From assembly GCA_016191985.1 (NCBI GenBank), contig JACPVB010000013.1, forward strand, positions 1 through 12,040: 12,040 bases of DNA, written 5' to 3'. This DNA is from Chloroflexota bacterium (lineage in GTDB: Bacteria; Chloroflexota; Anaerolineae; Anaerolineales; Villigracilaceae). Positions 6,099-12,040 of the stretch are shown here, piece after piece. How positions within the stretch are numbered: position 1 is the first letter of the stretch; every line of letters starts with the position of its first letter. The notes beneath the pieces are model-generated. The model worked only from the letters and a program-made list of their open reading frames with translations. It was not told where the DNA came from and did no database searches. The translations under genes and the position numbers were made by a program.

Positions 6099-8075
6099 TT
6101 AACCGAGAATAACAAAATCAAGCGGTTCGATTTTTGGGAGGATGTTACTGTGCCCATGCAGGCAGCGTTTGTTTTGAATGGCATATTGCTCGATAATACG
6201 CGCTGGGATGGTCTGCGGCTCTTCCGAAAAATTTGCAAAGACGATGGCACGTTTGCCGGCATGAGTCCGCGTGAAGGCGAGGATGTGGTCATTCTCCGTT
6301 TGGATGACTTCCAACTCGCCTCCTGCGAACGCCTCGTGCTGTTTGCGCAAGTCGATCAGCATTTTCAACCCGTGAAAGATTTGTCCCTCAACTGAGTTGG
6401 CATCTTTCCGTTTTTCGTACCTCTTCCAATCCGCCCGCGGACGGTGCACCCAGCGGCTGTCTCTTTCGTGAGCGGGGTCGTCGCGGTAGGTGTAATCGTT
6501 GAGTGTGCCGATTTCATCGCCGAGGTAAATGAGGGGAATCCCGCCAACCGTTAAGATGACGCCATGAATTAACAAAATACGGCGGATGGCAAGTTCCACT
6601 TCCTTTGCGCCTTCTTCGTGCAGGGCTTTTTCCAAACCCGCCAGTGAAGCGCATGTGCCGCTGATGCGGCAATCGCCGCTGAGCGGATTTTCCTGAAACG
6701 GGAGTCCGCGTGCAAAGCTGCCATTGAACCTGCCGCGATAGAATTCGTTGAGAAAGCGGCGGTGATCGCTGCCGTTCACGCCAAGCCAGGCGGCGTCTTC
6801 ATCCGAGAATGTCCAGCCAATATCGTCATGCACGCGGACATAATTCACCCATGCGGTTTCAGGTTGGATTTTATAGCGAGTGGCGAGCGAGTGGGAAAGC
6901 AAACGTGTCTTGCGTGTGGCAAGCGAATTCCATAACAACGCCATCAGCAGGGGATTGTAGGAAAGCTGGCATTCGCTTGGCGAAATATATTTCACCACAT
7001 CATCGGGATGCACGATGGCTTCGGATTTGAACAATAATGAAGGCGCTGCAATCCGCGCAACGGCATTGAAGGCTTTTATTAAAGCATGAGCCTGTGGAAG
7101 ATTCTCACAGCCAGTGCCGAGTTGTTTCCAAATAAAGGCAACCGCGTCGAGCCGTAACACTTCCACGCCCTGGTTGGCGAGGAAGAGCATTTCTTCGGCC
7201 ATGCGGTTGAAGACGGTGGGGTTGGCGTAATTCAAATCCCATTGATAGCTGTGGAAAGTTGTCCACACCCAACCCCCATCCCTAACCCTTCCCCCATTTC
7301 CTTCGGAAATAGGGGAAGGGAACAAGTTCGGGAAAAAGGTAAATGCGCCGGGGTGTTCTTCGGGAAATATATCCCTGAGAGTCTGCTCGTAGCGGTCGGG
7401 CATTTCACGGCTGGGGAAGATGCGGTAGTAGTCCATGAAATCTTCGTCGCCCGCTTTGGCATGTTCCGCCCAGGTGTGTTCATCCGATGTATGATTGAAA
7501 ACAAGGTCAACGACCAGGCTGATGTTTGCGTTTCGCAATTCGCGCGCGAGCGAGGCAAGTTGTTTCATCGTGCCAAGCGGCGGATGCACCTCGCGATAAC
7601 TGCTGACGGCATAGCCGCCGTCGTTTTCATCGTTTGGCATTTTGAAGAGCGGCATGAGATGAAGATAGGTGAGGCCGAGTTCCTTGAAATATGGAATTTT
7701 GGATTTCACGCCTTCGAGATCGTTTGCAAAAAGGTCCACGTAGCATACCCCGCCCAGCATTTGGTTGGATTGAAACCAAAGCGGATTCTTTTCGCGCGCA
7801 TCATCCAGCTCGCGCAAATCAACGGGACGGTTGAACCATGAACGCGCGAGGCTGGTGAGCAGGTCTTCGAGGTGATAGAAAAAATCGTAACGGTCGTTAT
7901 AAATTTCAAAATACAAACTGAAAAGCGCTGGGAAATTTTTATGCAGGCGCGCGCTGAATTGTCCCCAACCCTGCGGGTCTTTGGAAATATTTTTTTTAAA
8001 GGTTTGTCCCACGCGCGGCAAAATGCGTTCCAGCGATTTGCGCGCTTCGTGTTCGAGGGAATGCTGCGGGATCAT
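6099..8075 (-). CDS. Amylosucrase (GH13 subfamily 4) with an in-frame repeat-derived insertion
   Basis: Amylosucrase transfers glucose from sucrose onto alpha-1,4-glucan and releases fructose. No signal peptide is seen, so it is cytoplasmic. The 658 residues show an N-terminal helical domain with NDRYDFFYHLEDLL (60-73), then the GH13 barrel: NHTSDEH (His195), LRLDAVAFIWKQ (nucleophile Asp310), KSEAIVHPD (acid/base Glu352), and VHDDIGWTF (His416, Asp417). GENLPQAH-type and NYVR stretches follow Neisseria polysaccharea amylosucrase as remembered. Its residues H187, D286, E328 and D393 give offsets of 8, 24, 24 and 24, placing about 16 extra residues between His195 and Asp310. They fall at about 248-265, where a palindromic DNA element is read in frame. 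The ATG overlaps the stop of the ROK kinase gene (ATGA). It is the last gene of its cluster and converges on ccdA. Activity looks intact. Confidence 0.93.
   Translation of the reverse strand: MIPQHSLEHEARKSLERILPRVGQTFKKNISKDPQGWGQFSARLHKNFPALFSLYFEIYNDRYDFFYHLEDLLTSLARSWFNRPVDLRELDDAREKNPLWFQSNQMLGGVCYVDLFANDLEGVKSKIPYFKELGLTYLHLMPLFKMPNDENDGGYAVSSYREVHPPLGTMKQLASLARELRNANISLVVDLVFNHTSDEHTWAEHAKAGDEDFMDYYRIFPSREMPDRYEQTLRDIFPEEHPGAFTFFPNLFPSPISEGNGGRVRDGGWVWTTFHSYQWDLNYANPTVFNRMAEEMLFLANQGVEVLRLDAVAFIWKQLGTGCENLPQAHALIKAFNAVARIAAPSLLFKSEAIVHPDDVVKYISPSECQLSYNPLLMALLWNSLATRKTRLLSHSLATRYKIQPETAWVNYVRVHDDIGWTFSDEDAAWLGVNGSDHRRFLNEFYRGRFNGSFARGLPFQENPLSGDCRISGTCASLAGLEKALHEEGAKEVELAIRRILLIHGVILTVGGIPLIYLGDEIGTLNDYTYRDDPAHERDSRWVHRPRADWKRYEKRKDANSVEGQIFHGLKMLIDLRKQHEAFAGGELEVIQTENDHILAFTRTHAGKRAIVFANFSEEPQTIPARIIEQYAIQNKRCLHGHSNILPKIEPLDFVILG
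7268..7334 (-). repeat. Palindromic, G-rich REP-like element embedded in frame in the amylosucrase gene
   Basis: On the + strand, 16-nt arms at 7286-7301 and 7305-7320 flank a 3-nt loop. Fifteen of 16 positions are Watson-Crick, and the odd one (7295/7311) becomes a G-U pair in the amylosucrase mRNA, so all 16 pairs could form. The arms adjoin C-runs at 7268-7285 (CCC, CCCCC, CCC). The pattern recalls the CCCTAACCCTCTCCC-type palindromic repeats dispersed in many bacterial genomes. It codes for about residues 248-269, including a stretch rich in Pro, Gly and Ser that amylosucrases do not normally have. The boundaries are approximate, and I see no second copy in this window. Confidence 0.7.
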
Positions 8076-8995
8076 AATCGCTGCAAGGCCTGCTCCGCCA
8101 GCGCAATGGCTCCCAACATGCCGGAGCGATTTCCAAGCCCTGGCGAGACGATATAGGATTCGATATTTTCAAGAACGACCGGCGACTGGATGTAGCCGTT
8201 AATTAATTCCTTCGTTCTTTGCTGGACCTTCGGCAGGAGATGCGTCAATGAGCCGACGCCGCCGCCGACAATGATCCGCTGCGGTGAGAGCATGAAGGAG
8301 TAACTCGCCAGCGCCTGCGCAATGTAGTCTGCTTCGAGTTCCCAGGCGATGTGATCTTTCGAAAGCGCGCCGCCGCGCACGCCCCAGCGTTTTTCAATGG
8401 CAACGCCGGAGGCGAGGCCTTCAAAGCAATCGCCGTGAAACGGACAAACACCTTCGAATGGGTCATTTTCAAAATCATGCTTCACGGCGATATGTCCCAT
8501 TTCGGGGTGGATCAACCCATGCAGAAGTTTGCCTTCTACGTATGCGCCGCCGCCGATGCCTGTGCCAACTGTGAGATAAATAAAAGTTTGCAGTCCCTGT
8601 GCCTTGCCCCAGCGCCATTCACCCAATGCCGCGCCGTTGACATCGGTATCGAAGGCGATGGGAATGTTGAAAATGGTTTTCAGTTTTCCAACCACGTCTG
8701 CGTTCGTCCAGCCCGGTTTTGGCGTCGGGAGGATATGCCCATAGGTTTTTGAATCAGGGTTCGGGTCGAGCGGACCGAAGCACGCAAATCCAATGGCTGC
8801 GATTTTTCCCAGGCTGGCTTCCTGCTGTTTGAAAAATTCCACAGCCTGAGACATCGTCTCTTCCGGTGTAGTGGTTGGGAAACGCGCTTCAGCACGGACG
8901 TTATTTGGGCCTGTGCCAACGGCGCAAACAAATTTCGTGCCGCCGCCTTCGATGCCGCCGTAGAGGAGATTGTTGTGATTGTTCATTATCGGCAT
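8072..8995 (-). CDS. ROK-family fructokinase
   Basis: This is an ATP-dependent sugar kinase, most likely converting fructose to fructose 6-phosphate in the cytoplasm. Its 307 residues include the N-terminal phosphate loop GGIEGGGTK (13-21), the catalytic aspartate in DTDVNGAALGE (Asp118), the second glycine-rich loop VGTGIGGG (143-150) and the ROK zinc site HPEMGH-x15-CPFHGDC, with likely ligands His168, Cys184, His187 and Cys190. ACFGPLDPN, CFEGLASG and IIVGGGV match Bacillus subtilis YdhR/GmuE fructokinases closely, as recalled. No helix-turn-helix is present, so it is a kinase and not a ROK repressor. The start could be the ATG at 8995 or at 8986; neither has a clear Shine-Dalgarno sequence. 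It overlaps the amylosucrase start by 4 nt. This fits a role in clearing the fructose amylosucrase releases. Mannose or glucose as an extra substrate cannot be excluded. Confidence 0.9.
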   Translation of the reverse strand: MPIMNNHNNLLYGGIEGGGTKFVCAVGTGPNNVRAEARFPTTTPEETMSQAVEFFKQQEASLGKIAAIGFACFGPLDPNPDSKTYGHILPTPKPGWTNADVVGKLKTIFNIPIAFDTDVNGAALGEWRWGKAQGLQTFIYLTVGTGIGGGAYVEGKLLHGLIHPEMGHIAVKHDFENDPFEGVCPFHGDCFEGLASGVAIEKRWGVRGGALSKDHIAWELEADYIAQALASYSFMLSPQRIIVGGGVGSLTHLLPKVQQRTKELINGYIQSPVVLENIESYIVSPGLGNRSGMLGAIALAEQALQRL

Positions 8996-9010
8996 TTGCA
9001 GGGTAAACTC

Positions 9011-9028
9011 TGCGCCGGGGACGGCGCA
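9011..9028 (-). promoter_or_regulatory. Short stem-loop in the TreS-ROK kinase intergenic gap
   Basis: TGCGCCG (9011-9017) and CGGCGCA (9022-9028) form a perfect 7-bp GC-rich stem with a 4-nt loop. It lies in the 67-bp gap between the trehalose synthase stop and the fructokinase start, the only sizeable gap in the - strand cluster. No T-run follows on the - strand (GAGTTTACCC), so it is unlikely to be an efficient terminator. It may mark an RNA processing or partial attenuation point. Confidence 0.4.
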
Positions 9029-9062
9029 AGGAGCAATTTGTAAAGGTGGTTGTTATTGTTTT

Positions 9063-10661
9063 TCATTTCAGCGTTTGCAGCCATAGATAGGCGTAGGGTT
9101 GCAGGGTGAGTTTATCGGTGAGCGTATGGGTGTGGCCGGCGAACAGGTCTAAATATGCTTTTTGATATTCCAACGGGAGATTCACGGTTTCAACGGAAGA
9201 ACTCAAATTGTTGAGGATCAGCATGGTGTCGTTTTTATATTGGCGGATGTAAACCGCCACGGCGGGGTTACCGGTTTCGATCCACTCCATGCTGCTGCTT
9301 CCAAAGGCGGCATGTTTTTTACGGACGGCGATCATCCTTTTTATGGAACGGAACAGCGAATCCGGGTCATTGAACTGGCTGGCTACGTTGACATGTTCAT
9401 AGCTCAACTCTCCTTTGACGAATTCTGAAAAAGGCCTGCCAGTGGAGAAACCTGCGTTCGGTGAAGCGTCCCACTGCATGGGCGTGCGGACTCCGTTGCG
9501 GTCGGGCAAGTCAATGTTATCACCCATGCCAATCTCATCGCCGTAATAAATGATCGGCGACCCCGGCAGTGTGAACAACAGAGAATTTGCGAGTTCAATC
9601 TTGCGGCGGTCGTTATCCAGCAGGGGTGCGAGACGGCGGCGAATGCCGAGGTTGATTTTCATGCGTGGTTCAGGCGCGTATTGTTCCCACATCCACTGGC
9701 GCTCTTCCGGTGTGACCATTTCCAGCGTGAGTTCATCGTGGTTGCGGAGGAAGGTGCACCACTGACAATTCCCCGGGATGGGTGGCGTGCGGCGCATGAT
9801 CTCGGCCATGTCTTCGTAGCGTCCCTTTTTGAGGGCCATGTAAATGCGCGGCATGATGGGGAAGTGAAAGCCCATGTGGAATTCGTCGCCCTCGCCAAAA
9901 TACGGACGCACATCCTCGGGCCATTGATTCGCTTCGCAAAGCAAAATACGGCCGGGGTAATGCTCATCCATGAAGGCGCGTAATTTTTTTAAATAAACAT
10001 GCGTCTCTGGCAGGTTTTCACAATTGGAATTCTCACGCTCAAACAGGTAGGGAACTGCGTCCGCTCGAAAGCCATCAATTCCCAAGTCCAGCCAGAAGCG
10101 GGCTACGTTAAGCATTTCCTCCTGTACCTTGGGGTTATCGAAATTCAAATCAGGCTGGCTGGCGTAAAAACGGTGCCAGTAATATTGGCCTGTCTTTTCA
10201 TCCCATGTCCAGTTCGAGGGTTCAGTGTCCACGAAGATGATGCGCGCATCTTTGTATTTTTGATCGGTATCGCTCCAGACGTAATAATCGCGATAAGGCG
10301 AGTTGCGGTCGGAGCGCGAGGCCTGGAACCAGGGATGTTCGTCAGACGTGTGATTCAGCACCAGGTCCATGACGATGCGGATGTCCCGTTCATGTGCGGC
10401 GGAGATCAACTCCTTGAGATCATCCAGTTTGCCGAATTCTTCAGAGACGTTGCAGTAATCCGCAATATCATAGCCGTCGTCATTCAAGGGCGAGGGATAG
10501 ATGGGCATGATCCAAATGCAATCCACGCCGAGGGTTTGCAGGTAATCGAGTTGTTCGGTTACACCGCGCAGGTCGCCGTGACCGTCGCCGTTGCTGTCCT
10601 TGAAGGCGCGCACGGAGATTTGATAAAAAACAGCGTCTTTGTACCAGAGTTCCTTGTTCAT
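9063..10661 (-). CDS. treS: Trehalose synthase (maltose alpha-D-glucosyltransferase), GH13
   Basis: TreS interconverts maltose and trehalose by intramolecular transglucosylation in the cytoplasm. The 532-residue protein starts with WYKDAVFYQISVRAF (6-20) and carries NGDGHGDLRG, YPSPLNDDGYDIADY and NHTSDEHPWF (103-112). The catalytic triad is Asp201 in GFRADAVPYLFERE, Glu243 in LLCEANQWPED and Asp309 in FLRNHDELTLEMVTPEE. The TreS-type stretches CENLPETH (214-221), PPIPGNCQW, INLGIRRRLAPLLDNDRRKIEL and YYGDEIGMGDNIDLPDRNGVRTPMQW separate it from oligo-1,6-glucosidases and sucrose hydrolases. The length fits the single-domain form without the C-terminal maltokinase. The ATG at 10661 is 2 nt from the GH1 stop, and a weak GGTGA lies inside the end of the GH1 gene. 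It may turn maltose, a possible amylosucrase side product, into trehalose, or do the reverse. Confidence 0.93.
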   Translation of the reverse strand: MNKELWYKDAVFYQISVRAFKDSNGDGHGDLRGVTEQLDYLQTLGVDCIWIMPIYPSPLNDDGYDIADYCNVSEEFGKLDDLKELISAAHERDIRIVMDLVLNHTSDEHPWFQASRSDRNSPYRDYYVWSDTDQKYKDARIIFVDTEPSNWTWDEKTGQYYWHRFYASQPDLNFDNPKVQEEMLNVARFWLDLGIDGFRADAVPYLFERENSNCENLPETHVYLKKLRAFMDEHYPGRILLCEANQWPEDVRPYFGEGDEFHMGFHFPIMPRIYMALKKGRYEDMAEIMRRTPPIPGNCQWCTFLRNHDELTLEMVTPEERQWMWEQYAPEPRMKINLGIRRRLAPLLDNDRRKIELANSLLFTLPGSPIIYYGDEIGMGDNIDLPDRNGVRTPMQWDASPNAGFSTGRPFSEFVKGELSYEHVNVASQFNDPDSLFRSIKRMIAVRKKHAAFGSSSMEWIETGNPAVAVYIRQYKNDTMLILNNLSSSVETVNLPLEYQKAYLDLFAGHTHTLTDKLTLQPYAYLWLQTLK

Positions 10662-10663
10662 TT

Positions 10664-12013
10664 TTATATCGTCACCGCATTTTGTTTAATGATCTTGCTG
10701 AACCAATGTGCGCTTTGTTTTGGAATACGTTCCTGGGTTTCGTAATTCACGCGCACCAGGCCAAAGCGCGGGCCATAGCCGCGTTCCCATTCAAAATTAT
10801 CAAAGACACTCCAGACGAAATATCCCTGCACGTTCACGCCTTCCTGAATCGCCTCGTGCAGGCTTTGGATGTGTGATTTGATGTAATGGATGCGCTCCCA
10901 ATCCGCGACGAATTCGTTTTCATCGGGAACATCGGGCATGGCGCATCCATTTTCAGTAACATACATTTTGGGGTTGCCGTAATTTTCCTTGATGTGCATC
11001 AATTCATTTTTCAACCCGGCGGGGTGGATGCCCCACTTCATATCGGTCTGCCCCCAGCCCGCGGAACTATACGGTGTGATGCGCGCCTTGTTCAAGCCGG
11101 CGAAGACATCATACGAGACGACGTCCGTGTTGTAGTAATTCAATCCAAAATAATCCATGGGCTGGTGGATGAGTTCAACGTCTCCCGCTTTAACGTTGGG
11201 CTGGTGCGGTCCAATGAAATCGAACAACCTTTGGGGATATTCTCCCTTAAAAACCGGGTCGAGGAACAGGGCATGGGTTTCGTCATGCACACGCTGGGTC
11301 GCGTCGATATCCGACTGACTGTCGCTGGCGGGGGTTAAGCCGTTGAGATTCAAAATAAGGCCGATCTCTCCTTTGTATCCGCCCTCCCGAAATAATTGCA
11401 CGGTCTTGCCGTGCGCAAGCAATAAATGATGCGCCGCCTGATAGGCCTGGGAGTAGTCACAAAGGCCAGGGGCATGGACTCCGCTGGCATAGCCCAGGAA
11501 TGCGGCCACCCAAGGCTCGTTGTGAGTGGACCAAAGTCGGACGCGATCCCCCAAACGGTCAAAGACGAAGCGGGCGTATTCGGCAAAGCGGTCCGCGGTA
11601 TCGCGTTCCGGCCATCCGCCCTTGTCTTGCAGGTTTTGGGGCAAATCCCAATGATATAAAGTGGTTTTGGGTTGAATGCCAGCCTTGAGCAATTCATCCA
11701 CGAGGCGGTCGTAGAAATCGAGTCCCTTTTTGTTAGCCTTGCCCTCTCCCGTGGGAACCACACGTGACCATGAAATGGCAAAGCGATAATAGGGAAAACC
11801 GAATTGTTTGAAGAGCGCCACATCTTCAGGCATACGATGGTAATGGTCGCATGCCCGGTCGGCATTCTCACCCGTTTGGATGTGATACGGTGTGTGAGCG
11901 AAGCGGTCCCAAATGCTTTCCCCGCGACCATCTTCGTTCCACGCGCCTTCAATTTGATATGCCGAAGCCGCCACTCCCCAGACAAAATCCTTCGGAAAAT
12001 TTAACGTTGTCAT
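10664..12013 (-). CDS. bglA: GH1 family beta-glucosidase
   Basis: This is a retaining beta-glycosidase that releases glucose from cellobiose or other beta-glucosides. Its 449 residues match the GH1 length (about 450). The N-terminal substrate motif is FVWGVAASAYQIEGA (10-24). The acid/base is Glu166 in THNEPW and the nucleophile is Glu354 in YVTENG. The glycone-site tail WSVFDNFEWERGYGPRFGLV (401-420) is complete. No signal peptide is present, so substrates must be imported. The ATG at 12013 sits just before the conserved FPKDFVWG and has an AT-rich upstream stretch with no Shine-Dalgarno sequence, which could mean a leaderless or very short leader transcript. It is the first gene of the - strand cluster visible here, though more may lie beyond the window. 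GH1 members vary in specificity (glucoside, galactoside, fucoside, 6-phospho-glycoside), so beta-glucosidase is the best call but not proven. Confidence 0.93.
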   Translation of the reverse strand: MTTLNFPKDFVWGVAASAYQIEGAWNEDGRGESIWDRFAHTPYHIQTGENADRACDHYHRMPEDVALFKQFGFPYYRFAISWSRVVPTGEGKANKKGLDFYDRLVDELLKAGIQPKTTLYHWDLPQNLQDKGGWPERDTADRFAEYARFVFDRLGDRVRLWSTHNEPWVAAFLGYASGVHAPGLCDYSQAYQAAHHLLLAHGKTVQLFREGGYKGEIGLILNLNGLTPASDSQSDIDATQRVHDETHALFLDPVFKGEYPQRLFDFIGPHQPNVKAGDVELIHQPMDYFGLNYYNTDVVSYDVFAGLNKARITPYSSAGWGQTDMKWGIHPAGLKNELMHIKENYGNPKMYVTENGCAMPDVPDENEFVADWERIHYIKSHIQSLHEAIQEGVNVQGYFVWSVFDNFEWERGYGPRFGLVRVNYETQERIPKQSAHWFSKIIKQNAVTI

Positions 12014-12040
12014 AAATAAAAAATGGACTGGGCTGTTGCC

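Noticed and set aside
6054..6395. Open frame of 113 codons on the + strand, beginning with a TTG that overlaps the ccdA stop.
   Set aside because: It lies almost entirely opposite the conserved C-terminal part of amylosucrase, has no usable ribosome-binding site and resembles no family I know. It is best explained as a shadow of the coding strand.
7281..7334. Possibility that the palindrome makes the amylosucrase gene a pseudogene.
   Set aside because: The frame stays open through the element, and the catalytic His195, Asp310, Glu352 and Asp417 with their surroundings are intact.
7242..7841. Open frame of 199 codons on the + strand inside amylosucrase.
   Set aside because: It is antisense to conserved amylosucrase motifs, with a start inside the repeat region and no recognisable domain.
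9999..10745. Long + strand open frame (248 codons) opposite trehalose synthase and the end of the GH1 gene.
   Set aside because: The - strand carries complete catalytic motifs of TreS across this interval. The antisense frame spans two genes, looks hydrophobic but unstructured, and is likely a product of codon bias.

Overview
The window looks like part of a Chloroflexota genome, probably an Anaerolineae-type bacterium. This is inferred from the lipoprotein style (a lipobox Cys followed by a low-complexity Ala/Thr/Glu/Pro tether), the gene content and the moderate GC. No rRNA or other phylogenetic marker is present, so the assignment is tentative.

Layout: positions 65-6057 hold six genes on the + strand. 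The first four form a complete sugar ABC importer of the E. coli YtfQ-YtfR-YtfT-YjfF (galactofuranose) type: a substrate-binding lipoprotein, a 29-nt perfect inverted repeat, a double-NBD ATPase, and two permeases with overlapping reading frames. They are followed by a TlpA/ResA-like thioredoxin lipoprotein and a six-helix CcdA-type membrane protein, a pair expected to do thiol-disulfide exchange outside the cytoplasm.

Positions 12013-6099 hold a tightly packed four-gene cluster on the - strand, converging on the first with a 41-bp gap. In transcription order it encodes a GH1 beta-glucosidase, a short trehalose synthase (TreS, GH13), a ROK-family fructokinase and a GH13 amylosucrase. Together these suggest cytoplasmic handling of alpha- and beta-glucosides. 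Amylosucrase would turn sucrose into alpha-1,4-glucan plus fructose, the ROK kinase would phosphorylate the fructose, TreS would interconvert maltose and trehalose, and GH1 would release glucose from beta-glucosides.

The most unusual signal lies inside the amylosucrase gene. A G-rich, palindromic, REP-like sequence (about 7268-7334) is read in frame and adds about 16 residues compared with Neisseria polysaccharea amylosucrase, while every catalytic residue remains. The same segment gives the coding strand five closely spaced G-runs, a G-quadruplex motif. I see no CRISPR array, transposase, tRNA or rRNA, and no wholly unfamiliar gene system.
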